Origin: Schizonepeta tenuifolia
Lineage: Eukaryota; Streptophyta; Magnoliopsida; Lamiales; Lamiaceae
Direction of reading: 5' to 3'
DNA: 64,000 nucleotides
Assembly (NCBI GenBank): GCA_029490685.1
Contig: CM055959.1
Location: forward strand, 98,675,733 to 98,739,732
The notes under the pieces are model-generated. The model was not told the origin of the DNA. It made no database searches and saw only the letters and a list, made by a program, of their open reading frames with translations. How positions within the stretch are numbered: position 1 is the stretch's first letter; every line of letters starts with the position of its first letter. This document shows, one piece after another, positions 11,625 to 23,670 of the stretch. The position numbers and the translations under genes are program-made.

Positions 11625-13192
11625 TGATGGTCCCGATACGAGTTACTGGTGTATGGGGGGGGGGAATACATCAGTTAGAATTTTTTCAACTTTTAAAAAA
11701 TCTAACACTTGAAATCAACTTCAACTGAGTAAAAGGACTCAGTTGGGATCTCACAGCTGAGTAAGCAACCTCAGCTGGAAGAGTGATGCTGTGCGGAATG
11801 TGGTGGAAAAGGTACTCGTAAAATCAAACTCACGCTTTTATGCACGGTTGGTCAAAACCAAAACTGTTGATGTGAAAATATGTAGATTGTATGCGGTTAG
11901 TTTGTCAGTTGAGATGTGCAAATAAAGACTGAACACAAATAAACACGACACACAAGAATTACGTGGTTCGGAGAGAACTCCTACGTCCACGGGGAGATGT
12001 GAGTCCACACACCTCAGTCCAAGTTCTTCTAGACAGATCCACTCAGCTTACGCGGGCTGAGCAACCGTTACAGTTTAGTTTCCGGGCACTAAACAGCCTA
12101 AGTCAAGTTTGCGGGTACTTGACGACCTGATTACTCAATTACAGGAAGAGTAAGGTCCTAGCACACTTTTTAGGGTGTGAGAAAGGGTAGGATTTCCAAC
12201 TACAGCTCGATCAAGAAAGAGAGCTGGATCTAAGGCTTGAACGAATAAACACTCAACCTAAGATCAAAAACAGTTTCGATCTCTAGGAACCCTCAGCTAC
12301 TAATGTTCTCTCAAATTGAAACTCTCAGCTGCTGATGCTCTTAGATGATGATTTTGCAGATTTGCTTTTTGCTTTGATTTCTCTCGAGAAGGCTCTTGAA
12401 TTTTTGTCGACTATGTTTTTATCTCTTCTCACTCTCGAATGAGAGAATGCCTCTATTTATAGGCGGAGAGAATCAACTAGCCGTTGGAGGAGCAGTTGAT
12501 CTCTGATCGGTTGAAAGCGATGGCTTGGCTCTCATCTCTGCAGAGTTTCCCGATATGGCATCTGTGCTCTTCTGCTTTCCATCTGAGACAGCCTTGTGTT
12601 GGGCCAGATGGGGTAATGACTGAACGGTCAAACCCTATGTGACTTCCTTTTGAAATTCAAATCTTTGACAGTCAACTTCGGTTTGTCGGGTGAAAGTCTT
12701 GACCTTCATCTGAGTGATCTTCAGTTGATGTTCCGATCTGTCGAGCTCTCAGCTGACTTTGAACTTCAAACAGATGAACTCCTTGATCGGATTCTATAAC
12801 TGAGGTTCTGAAACTGAACACTCAGTTGCCTTCCTTGTATTAACTCAGTTGGGTTTGAACCCTCAGGTGATTTCCTTTTCATCTGATGTTCTCTTCCTTT
12901 CAACTGTTTCTCATCTGATGAACACTCAGTTGGTTTCCTTCAACTGATGTTCTGAAGACTTCCCCTTGTTTGCATCTGAACAAATGAACTCTCAGTTGTC
13001 TTTCTTCACAACTGATGTTCTGTCTGAGTGACTTCTTGTTGCCATCTTCAGCTGGAGACCTATAAAGATAAAATCTTAACTTTGCTCAAACAGCGAGCTT
13101 GACTTCTAACATTAGGTCCTGGCAACATCTACTCGGTTGGGGTCAGCCGGTTTTGGAATTCATCAAAACTTATGCTAATAAATTTCCCAACA
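11625..13192 (-). repeat. 3' LTR of the Copia element
   Basis: 1568 bp, bounded by TG/CA in plus orientation, starting TGATGGTCCCG with a run of ten G near 11655. It mirrors the other LTR almost base for base. The TATA motif (CTATAAATAG on the minus strand) is at 12453-12462 and could drive readout transcription leftward into 11624 and beyond. Confidence 0.95.
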
Positions 13193-13210
13193 ATTTCCCC
13201 CTTTTTGATG
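13193..13210 (-). promoter_or_regulatory. Polypurine tract
   Basis: CATCAAAAAGGGGGAAAT on the minus strand directly abuts the 3' LTR. It is the expected primer for plus-strand DNA synthesis. Confidence 0.9.
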
Positions 13211-13528
13211 ATGCCAAAACCACTTATAACTTGAAACCACTACTGATCTAAACCTTACTAATTTATCTAAAATCTCAGCTGAAATTCTAGACAGACTATA
13301 AGATAAAACATCAAAGGGTTAGCACAGTTATAACATGAAATTGAAAGACTTTGTGATTCAGAGCTTGGACAATGAGGAATTGTTCATCAAGGTGAATCGT
13401 ATTATATACTTTGAAGTTTTTGTTACAACTGAAGGTTACAAGGTTAAGCGCAAAACATAGAAAGATACAATAGTTGCTTCAAAAACTACAACATCCAAAA
13501 ACATTATCAGCTCAAAGACTTTGATAGC

Positions 13529-16500
13529 TCAAAAATACTGTTGACCGTACTTGCTGAAGATACGGTTGAAGATCTCCTTCTTCGCTTCCGACTCAATCCC
13601 AGTGTTGACGCCGTGTTCCTTGCATACTTGCCTCGCCTCAGCCAAGATCATATTTCTATTTGGCGTGCTCGTGCCTTTGATCATCGGAGGGCGGTATATG
13701 CACTTCTTTGGAACTGGAACAGTGTTGGGATCAAGCTGAGCATTCAGCATAGCTCGCTTGAACTGACTAAACATTCCAGGGTCTCCAGATCTGAGTTCCC
13801 ACAGGGCTTCCTTGAAGGCTAGCCTTGGGTCTTCAGTTGAGTAAACTTTCCTGTAATAGAAGTCATTGACGAACTCATGCTTGAACTGTTCCCAGTCATC
13901 GTTCCACTCCGCATTCATCCACTTGTCAACATGTGGGTATCGAGACGGGAGCGGAGCGTTCTTTTGCAGCTGATGCGTCGACTTTCTAGCCTCAGCCTTC
14001 ATCTGGTGCTTGTTGATTCTTCGCACACTCCGGCTGGCTTTGTTTCTGTCGACGTTCTTCTCCACCTTGGCGAGCTCCTTCTCGAACTTGGCTACCTTTT
14101 TGGCCTGATCGGCAGCGAACTTCTTGATCCAAGAGGGATTCAAGTATTTCTCCTTAGGCACCTCCATAGCTTTGGCAGCTTCGATACAGTCTTCAACGGA
14201 TATCCCGTCAAGTTCTGCATCGAGCTCGACTGTGAGCTCGGCTACGAGGTCGTGGGAGACTTCCAGTTCGGGCTGCGACCCTTCAGCTTCAGCTGGCACT
14301 CCTCCTTGCTGGAGAACAGCTTTCCCTTGTCCATCCCCAGCTGCCGGCTCCTTATCTTCCCCAGCTGCTGGCTCCTTGTCTTCCCCCTTTTTGGCATCAT
14401 CCAAAAGAGTGGCAACAGTGCCATCCAGAGAGGTCAACTTGGCTTCAGCTTGTTGAATGCGGGAAAACAGCTCTTCAACAGCGTCCTTCTCTTCCACCTT
14501 CTTCGCCAATTCCAGGTCTTGGCGCTCCTGCTCGGCTCGCTGCACAGCTGCAAAAGTCGCAGAGACCTCTTTGTGGAGGGAGACGAACTCAGCTCGGAAA
14601 GAGGCGAACTGAGCCATCCACTCCTGGTCTTGAGTCTGCTGGGACTTTGCGAGGTCAGATTCAGCAACGGTCTTGAACATGTTGAAGTCCGAGCTGAGGC
14701 TCTGAACAACCTTTCTTAGAGCCGAGACCTCTGAGCTGGAAGAAGTGGAGAAATCTTCGAACTTGTGCTGCAGAGAAGAGGAGAGGTGTTCTAACTGATT
14801 CTTCAGGCTGGCATTTTGTGCCATCAGCTGCTGCATCCTTTCAGCTTCTTCCTCCTTGCCCAGCTGGATCTTGGACAGCATCTCCGTCCTCAGTTGGTTG
14901 ACCCTCTCCGAGATCAGCTCGCAGATGGCGTCAGTTGAGAGAGCTGGCTGATCAGAGGGTCCGAGCAGAAGCTGTGGTTGTGGCTGGGCAGCAGACTCCG
15001 CGACAACCATGGCAGATCGGCTGGCGAGGTAGGCCTTGAGTTTGTCTTCTTCTCTCTTGGCCGCCTCATCAGCTGCGTCGACGTCGTCCATGCAGGAGGC
15101 ATTTTTGGCGAGCATGTCATCAAGAAAGTGAACAGCTTCAGGGTTGTTGCACAGCTCCCTGGTGTCTGTCCCTTCTTGGATGCTTTTGTCCACACGTCGT
15201 CGGAGCACAACCACCTTTTGATTGTAAGCCACCTCCAGGCTCTGGTAGTCGAAGTACTCCCTCAGGTTGGACTCTTCGACCTTTAACTTGTTCCAACCAT
15301 GGATCCTGAGGGTCTCCTCCTTCACGTACCAGTAGCTGAATATGACACTGAATTGGTATAGAAGCTCCGTCCCGAGAACAGAGAAAATGGGCATCGATGT
15401 TGCCTCGGGGAACATACCAATCAGCTTGCGGAAGCAGTAGCTGAGTCTTCCTTCATACTCAGCCAGGATTGCCTGGCGGTTGGCTTCTTCATCGATCTGA
15501 GGGGGGTCGATATCGAAGGTTATGGGTTCGATGGTTTCATCAACGTTGGCCGAAGAAGTGGTCACAACGTTGGCATCGAGCGAGAGGCTCGGAATATCTG
15601 ACTGAGGACCAGTTGAGAGAACTGGATCCTCTTTGGATGGAGAGTTGGCTGGCTGGAGGATTTCTTCAGTCACAGGTGGGTTAACCTGGCTGACATCAGC
15701 TCTAAACCGACTGTCGTGGGACTCCTCAGATGAAGAAGAGTCATCTGAAGAGGAGCTGGCATCCACCACTTGGATCTCCACGTCTTCACCTGCCTCCTCA
15801 GCCACGTCCTCCTGGCGAGGTTGAAGAATAAACCCAGCTGGGTCAACCGATTGACTGGATTCGGTTGACTCCTTCACCTCAGCCGGCTTGACCAACACTG
15901 GACTTGTTGTGGATGGTTGAGCAGCTGGCTGGATGATCCTTATCCTTGACCTCTTTTGCAGAGGTTCCTCCTCTTCCTCCTCTTCGTCTTCTTCCTCCTC
16001 AGCTACCTCTTCCAGCTGGCGCTTCGCCGGCTTGGTCCTCGAAGGGCGACGAGCAGCTGCCTCCACAGCTGGCTTGGGGACACCCTTGGGGGTGTAGACA
16101 GCTTCTACAACATCCCTAGCCTTCTTGGCTGAGGGGATTAGCGATAGCTTGCTGACTGGAGTGTCCTCACTTCCTTCCCATGTCAGCGGCAGACCCTTTG
16201 TGGCCTGGAGGATGAGGGCTGATATCTTTGTCCCGAAGTTGAGAGTCCCCTTGACACTCAACAGAACATCTCCGGACTCAGCTGTCGTCTCGGATATCTT
16301 CTGCTTCTCCGACAATAGCTGGCTCTCTATAAATCCCAACCAGTCGACCTGGTGCATCTCTTCCAGAGCCTTCTGCTGCTTGAGCTTAGGACGGCTGATG
16401 TCCCCGAAGGCTCCACCATATGCGAAGATGCATTTGGAGATTACATCGAAAAGAAGTCGGTGCTCCGGCTTCAACTTTGTCCTTTGCATGCTCCCCTTCA

Positions 16501-16959
16501 ATGGTTCGGGAACAAGAAGAATGGTTTGAAGGAAGGCATCAGCTTCCTTGTCAGAAAAGTTCCCCACCACGTCTGTGGCTTCACGGTTTCTGGGAATGAG
16601 CTTCTCCAACTCCTTCGACACCTTTATCTCCACAACGGAGTCTTCTACTGTTCGGGAGGTTCTATGGCGTTGCTTGCACGGGATGATCGTGACAAGCCCG
16701 TCATTTGCGACTCATTGCAGATTCCGGTAGAAATGTACGATCTGCTTCCTGAGCAACAGGCCCGGAGAGAGGTGGCCCAATCAAGCAGATGATGGTCGGA
16801 GAGGATGGTGGCGATTGGAGCTAGCTCAGGCGATGAGAGAGCCGCTCTGGATAATATTTGTTCGAAATGAATCTTCGACATCACCATGTCGAACGATTCC
16901 TGGAACGTTGCAGGCTCTGAGGAAACCATCTTTTTAGAAGCTTTTGACTTGGGCTCCAT
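13529..16959 (-). CDS. Long ORF downstream of pol (Sirevirus 'env-like' position), 5' frameshift
   Basis: An open frame of 1034 codons at 16633-13529 sits between RNase H and the 3' LTR, the position of the env-like gene of Sireviruses. A shorter frame with a good ATG at 16959 (MEPKSKASKK...) ends at 16645, and the long frame lacks an upstream ATG. The original gene therefore probably spanned both and now has a frameshift near 16700. The protein has acidic runs (E-rich near residue 215), an SR-like basic patch, a Ser/Asp-rich block, a long coiled coil (about residues 570-760), a GEDKEPAA direct repeat and a basic C-terminus. I see no signal peptide or convincing membrane segment in the long frame, so 'env-like' describes position, not proven function. 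It is much better preserved than gag or pol. Confidence 0.75.
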
Positions 16960-17626
16960 CTCGAGGAGATATATATGCAAAGAAAGAGTGAAAGACTTTA
17001 CTGGAAATGGCGAAACAAGATTTGAGAAGATGATGAATAGTGAGTAAAGATATGCACGAAAAGAGAAGGTAAGGATCACTTCCTGATTTTCCGTATTATA
17101 TAATCTTTGACTCGGATAAAATCAACGGCTGGGGTTAAATCGCGCGAAACTATTGACGGCTGTGATTTCGCGACTGTTGAGTAATTTTGACTGATATACC
17201 ACGCGCGCGAGTGAGAAGGTGAATAGTTTGAGGTGTCAGCCCAGTCGCACTATAAAGTAAGGCTATAGGTGTTCAGCCAGACTTTACATTAAATGTGATA
17301 TGATGGCTTGTTTAGTCTAGCTGACATGTTCAGGAATGTTTGAATTTATTTCAAACATTCTCATTTAATATTATAACACCTTCAATCATAAATGATACCT
17401 GCCAGCTGATGTCTGAATCAGCTGTGTTCATTAGTTGAATTCCTCAGTTGCCGCATACCATCAGCTGACTCAAGTTCATCTGTTCAGCTAACGTTTGATG
17501 TCTTCAGTTGGCAATTCGTATCTGAGATTCCCCCTTCATTTGAGCTTCCCCCTTAATTCGATATCCGATTCGTCAGCTCGGATGAATCCTTATTAGCTCG
17601 GATGACTCTTCTGCTCGGATGACTTT
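16960..17626 (-). other. Spacer between pol and the downstream ORF
   Basis: Non-coding internal sequence of the retrotransposon. In related elements the downstream ORF is expressed from a spliced subgenomic RNA. I cannot fix a splice acceptor here. Confidence 0.5.
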
Positions 17627-20600
17627 TTAGCTCGGATCCAAAAGTCCTAGAAGATCACACAGCATCTTGAACCGGGCTTCAGGAAGAGGTTTGGTGAAGA
17701 TGTCAGCTCTCTGAATCTCAGTTGGGATCTTCTCCATGGACACATCCTTCTTCTCAATATGGTCTCGGATGAAATGATGACAAATATCGATATGCTTAGT
17801 CCGAGAGTGGTGAACAGGGTTTAGAGAGATAGCTATGGCACTCGAGCTATCACAATAAATGGGAACCTGTCCAGTTGAGACTTCAGAATCTCTCAGCTGC
17901 TGCTTCAGCCATAATACTTGCATGCAACAGCTTCCGGCAGCCATGTACTCTGACTCGGTTGTCGAAGTAGCCACACACGCTTGTTTCTTGGAGAACCATG
18001 AAACTAGCTTGCTTCCCATGAATTGACAGTGTCCAGAAGTAGACTTTCTATCCAACCGATCTCCTGCTAGGTCGGCATCTGAGTATCCAGTCAGCTGGAT
18101 GTTGTCATCAGTTGGGTACCACAACCCAACATTGACAGTTCCTTTCAGATACTTAATGATGTTCTTTGCTGCCAACATGTGTGCTTCTCTTGGTTGGACT
18201 TCAAAATGAGCACACGCTCCAACTGCGTATGAAATGTCTGGTCGGCTGGTAATCAGGTATAGCAGCGAACCGATGATCTCTCTATACTGGCTGGCATCAA
18301 TGAGCTTTCCCTCAGCTCCTGGTTCGATCTTCCAGTTCGTGTTCATAGGGATCTTTGTTGTCTTACTTGTCTGCAATCCGAACTTGGTGATGAGCTCCTT
18401 TGTATATTTGGACTGGTTAATGAAAATCCCTTCAGGCGACTGTTTCACTTGTAATCCAAGGAAATAATTCATCTCGCCCATCATTGACATTTCAAACTTT
18501 TCCTTCATAAGATCGGAGAATTTCTTGCATAGCTCCTCCGACTTGGACCCGAAAATGATGTCATCGACATAAATTTGCACGACAAGTATATCTTCTCCAA
18601 CTTTGATGGTGAACAGAGTTTTATCAACTGAACCTCGTTTGAACCCCGAGTCCAGAAGAAATCCACAAAGAGTGTCATACCATGCTCTTGGTGCTTGCTT
18701 TAGACCATAGATAGCTTTCTTCAGCTTGCACACTCTTCCATCTCCAGTCTCAAAACCAGGAGGCTGTTCAACATATACATCTTCTTTTATATCCCCATTG
18801 AGGAATGCACATTTCACATCCATCTGATATACTTTGAACTTGTGATGTGCGACATAAGCTAGAAAGATCCGGATGGCTTCCAGCCTTGCAACTGGTGCGA
18901 AGGAATCTTCAAAGTCAATTCCTTCTTGTTGGCAGTATCCTTGAGCTACCAACCTTGCTTTATTCCTTACAATGAATCCAATGGCGTCTCTCTTGTTTTT
19001 GAAAATCCACTTTAATCCAATCACCTTGACACCATTTGGTCTTACTACCAACTCCCATACACAGTTGCGTAGAAACTCATTCAATTCTTCTTGCATGGCT
19101 ATTGTCCAGTGGACATAGTTGAGAGCTTCTCCAACATTCTTTGGTTCTGGAACATCAGCTACAAAGCAAGAAATCATGGCAACATCTCCAGCTTGCTCGA
19201 ACTCTTCTAGAACTGCCAATTACTCAGCATATTGGGCATGAGTGTTGGATTCTTCCTCGGTTGATTCTGGATTTGCAACTCTGCTCCGTGTGCGCACACC
19301 CTTGGTTGGATCTCCAATGATGTCGTCAGTGGAATGAACTTCATACCATCTTCGGTTGCGTCTTCCTTCTTCTTCCAACTGTGGCTGTTCAGAAAACTGA
19401 GTTGGGGTCTTCAGAGTTGGTGATTGATCAGCTGTTGAGTCTGGATCCTCGACATTTACAATAGTTTGAACTGAGCTCGGTTGGGCATCGGATGCTGATG
19501 TAGTTGGAGGGGCATCAGCTGAAGTTCCCCCTTGGGACGAGCTGAGGTCTTCGCATTTATCTTCAGAGGAGTATGGATCCTCATCCTCAGTTGCCCATAT
19601 TAGAGGTTCAGCACGGTTCTTTTCCCGAAGTGCTTGCGATCTGGTGAGAACTGGTAGAACAGCTGGATCCGCGTGTTGTTCCTTTACCTGTTCCCTGCAC
19701 TCAAAGGTAGATTCATCAAAATTAACATGAGGTGTTATTTCCACAACACGAGAGCTGTTGTTGAAAACTCTATATGCCTTGATCCGAGCTGCATATCCAA
19801 GAAATATGCCCTTCGAAGCTTTGTCATCAAAAGTTTTCAACTGAGTCTTCCCATTGTTGTGAATATAACACTTAGATCCAAAAACACGAAAATAGGAAAT
19901 ATCTGGCTTTCTGCGTCTCCACAGCTCGTAGGGCATTTTTCCCAACCACTTGGTGAGAAGAGATCGATTCTGTGTGTAGCATGCTGTGTTGATCGCTTCA
20001 GCCCAAAATCTCTTAGGCAGTGCTGAGCTCGCTAACATGGATGTGGCTGCATCCTTCAGAGTTCTATTTCGTCGCTCAGCTACGCCATTCTGTTGTGGAG
20101 TACGTGCGGCTGATGTCTGGTGGGTTATGCCATTCTTTTCGCAATACTCAACGATGGTTTCATTTAGAAACTCCGTTCCACGATCTGATCGGATAGATAT
20201 GATCTTCATCTCTTGTTGGTTCGATATCCGATCCATCAGCTTGGGCAGCTCATCTCGGGTTTCGCTCTTGTGTCGCATGAAGATGGTCCACGTATATCTT
20301 GAGTAGTCATCAGTTACAACCAAAGTATATTCGTTTCCATTAATGCTTTTTGGTGTAACTGGCCCGAAGAGATCCATATGGATCAGCTGCAACACTCGGT
20401 CGGTTGAGGGAGTTGACTTCAACCGAAAGGAGGTTCTAGCGAGCTTTCCCAGCTGGCATGCACTGCAGATGTGTGTTGTTGAAAACACTCGGTTAGGTAT
20501 GCCTCTTGCATGTTCTTGTCTGGCAAGTCGGTTCATCGTCTTGAAGTTCAGATGGTTGAGCCTTTTGTGCCACAGCCAGCTCACATCCGAACTGCTCTTT

Positions 20601-21450
20601 GATAACAGGCAAGTGTCGGGGAGGCTGCTATTCCAGTCAGCGTAGTATACATTCCCTGTTGGAGATCGATTTCCCAACAATATCACTTGCTTTGATCCGA
20701 CATCTTTGACTCTGCAACCCTGTGCATCAAACTTGACAGAGAAACCATTATCACAGAATTGGCTGATGGAGAGCAGGTTATGCTTCAATCCATCAACATA
20801 AGAGACATTAGAGATTGAAACATGATTGGTTTCAAGGGTACCGTAACCTCTGGTGTAACCTTTTGAGTTATCACCAAAAGTAACTGATGGACCTTCTTTC
20901 TCCACGAAACTTCCAAGCAAATCCTTCAGATTTGTCATGTGTTTCGAGCATCCACTATCCATCACCCACATTGTTGTAGACGCCTTCTTCTTCCTCAGCT
21001 GTTTCTCTTGTACCTGCAAGGAGAAACTCGCTTAGGTCCCCAATTTCAGTTGGGTCCTGGAGGGTTAGAACCAGTTCCCCCTGGAACTGTGCGTCGCTTT
21101 TCTCTGTACACTCGAATAGCCTTGTCATTCCAAATGATCTGCCCATTTTCATCAACTATAACAACACCCCGATTATCCTTAGGCTTGTTGTTTGAAATAA
21201 TGCTCTGTTTCTTGGGAGGAGTTGGATTTCTCCCATGTTGGGCTTTAGGAGGTGAGGCTTTCCCCCTGTTTTGATGGCGATTCTTATCCTGTTGAGTTTG
21301 TTTATGAGGTCGGACGCCATTGTGGAATCTTCTTGGCTGATTCTGATTCCATTGCCTTGGCTGTTGACGATAGCTGTTCATGCCCGAATGTTGATTCATG
21401 TTGTGGCATGAGTAACCATAACTGTCGTAACTGTTCCACATAGGTTGACT
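17627..21450 (-). pseudogene. Retrotransposon pol: protease, integrase, RT, RNase H (interrupted)
   Basis: The frame after the gag TAG runs to 21046, then shifts. From 21019 it carries the protease (WVMDSGCSKHM, Asp active site), the integrase zinc-binding H-H-C-C and the DDE core. DDE landmarks are HMDLFGPV, SDRGTEFLN and QQNGVAERRNRT. An in-frame TAA at 19220-19222 separates integrase from RT. The second half (19219-17627) is open and has LKWIFKNKRD, the YVDD catalytic box and a full RNase H with TESEYMA and a DSSSAI segment. The domain order is Copia. With one frameshift and one nonsense codon, this copy cannot make a full polyprotein without recoding. Confidence 0.92.
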
Positions 21451-23567
21451 CTAATGGAACCTCTGATTGTTGTGGTAATGGAACCGTGGTTGATTATGTC
21501 GGTTGAAGCTCGGTCGGTTTTGTTGGTTCCATCTCTGCTGTAGTTGGTTTGTTGGTCTGTTATCACATCGGTTCTGAGCTTGGATATGATTGCGACTCCG
21601 ACGTCTCCGGTTCCTCAGTTGAGTCTTGGAACATTCCCCTTCGGTTGTAGACTCCAGGGACTGTTTTGTTGGTGCTCCATTTGCAGCTTCTTTGCCTTTC
21701 TCAGCCGCAGTTGTCTTTGTCGGTTGTGAGGGTGTTTGTTCAGTTGCAGACTCAACTGTGTTAGGTTTGGCGACCATGACTTCCTCAGCCTTGGTGAAGG
21801 TAGCTGGTGGAATTCCAGTGTCCTTTGCCACGTCGTATCCGAGTCCAGACACATCATCCGTTTGCCGTCTGTATTTGATGAGATTCTCGATGATCTCGGA
21901 TGACTGATATAGCTTTGTCAGGTTGTCCTTCTCAGTTTGAAGATCCTTGAGAAGAATAGCTATATGCTCGGTCTGGACATCTGATGTCTTCATCAGCTGA
22001 TCGATCCGAGCCTCTTGCTTGTTCAACTGTTCGTTCTGTGCCTTGATCTGTTCCTTCAACTGTTCATCGGTTGAAGCCTCACTTTGGTTGGCTGTACTCA
22101 GTTGACTTTTCAGCTGGTCAATTTCTTCAGCTTGTCTTTTGATCAGATCGTCCTTTTCGGTTAAGGAATCTTCAAGCTTGGCGAACTGGGCTTGAAGACT
22201 CTTAAACTCAACCGACTGCTGATGCAGTTCCTCACTGAGTTCTGGAAAATCATTCCAGGAGGGTTTTAACTCATCGCTCAGAGATTCCTGCATGTTAGAA
22301 CTATTGGAAGAATTTAAGCGAGCAGGATTAGATTGTACCTCAATATCATCTTGGTCGGTTCCAAGTGCCATGAGGCATTGATCCGGACTGATGACTTTGT
22401 TGGTAGAGGTCAGGTCATCCTCATCTTCAGTGTCTGTGAAGATGTCTATATCGTCAGCTGCCTCTTCAGCTACCATGGCCTTATTCTTTGCAGTTTGCTT
22501 TGCCCTCAGTGCTTCTCTTTCCTTCTTTGAGAGGTATGGGCAATCACCTTTGAAGTTTCCTTCCTTGCCGCATTCGAAGCAACCATTGGTGACTGGCTTC
22601 GAACTGTCTCGAGTTCGGTTTGATTTATAGAAACATTTATATTTGCCGAACCGAGTATCCATATCGGCTAACTTCTTTGACAAAGTTGCAATGTTCTGTT
22701 GCAGTTCTTCTCTGCTCAGCTCCTTTGCAGTCGTGTCAGCCGACCTGGTTGGCCTTGACGATCTCGACTTTGAGTAGTCAGCTCGGAGGGCAACTGACTT
22801 TGATGCTGAGCCGACATCCTCAATTCTATTTGTCTGACTTGAGGGCTGCGACCTCCTTCTGTTGACCTTATACTCATTCCCTTTCAAGATTGAGAACAAT
22901 CTTTCAGTTCCCATTTCACCAAGGTCAGCTCGGCTCTCGTGGATATTTGTGAAAGTATCCACTCAGCCTGTAGAGCTTGCAGCACTTTGAGGTTTATTTC
23001 TCTCAGAGTGTATTTTCCTTTCCGGATGGATTGGATTCTTCTGATGATGTCCATAAACCGGAGCTCTAGCTGATCGATAGTCTCATCAGGTCGCAGACTG
23101 AAATTGTCAAAATCTTGACATGCATGCGAGAACTTGTTTTCCTTCGTTTCGTCGCTTCCTTCACTTAGTGAGGCCAGGATGTCCCACATCTCTTTTGCAG
23201 TCTCACACTCCTCTATCCATGGCAGATAATCTTGTCCCACCGTGGACATTATTGTGCTCTGTGCCCAGATATCCAGCTGGCTCACTTTGGCCTCCTCCGG
23301 AGTGTAGTCTTGTGGTTGTTTCTCCACATACTCTACCAATGCATCTCCATCGTTGGGATTAGTGGGAGTGCGAAGTATTCTGTCTCGTATGACGATTGGT
23401 CCAGATGTGAGAACTTGTTGCATCCTATGATGCTTTGACAAAAGTATCTTCTTCATTCGAGTTCTCCATGATGTATAGTTGACAACAGAGAACATGCTAC
23501 GATTTTGTCCTTGACGTCCATCTGCACAAACAAAAACAGGACAACAAAAATGCGAGCAAGAATGCAC
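21451..23567 (-). pseudogene. Retrotransposon gag (frameshifted)
   Basis: Two overlapping frames (23567-22884 and 22962-21451) together give a Copia gag. The first has the VNYTSWRTRMKK start block and the UBN2/Retrotran_gag fold region, with WDIL and the LRPDETIDQLELRFMDI core. The second has a zinc knuckle of form CX2CX4NX4C near 22550, where the usual His is Asn, then a coiled coil and a Gln/Asn/Arg-rich tail. The frame change near 22885-22960 splits the capsid. The gag stop is a single TAG at 21451-21453, with the same frame open beyond it. The His-to-Asn change should weaken zinc and RNA binding. Confidence 0.85.
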
Positions 23568-23656
23568 TAGCGTGAAAAGATCTGTTCAGTTGACCACTGA
23601 AGAAAATTCTCGAATTCACACCTCGTAAAACAGAGACAGTAGTCTTTTGAACCACT

Positions 23657-23668
23657 GCTCTGATACCA
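23657..23668 (-). promoter_or_regulatory. Primer-binding site (initiator tRNA-Met type)
   Basis: TGGTATCAGAGC on the minus strand begins two bases inside the 5' LTR. It is the standard plant retrotransposon PBS complementary to the 3' end of initiator tRNA-Met. Confidence 0.93.
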
Positions 23669-23670
23669 CT

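Noticed and set aside
13541..16792. Several plus-strand ORFs of up to 280 codons
   Set aside because: They are antisense shadows of the retrotransposon's long downstream ORF and carry no family signature.
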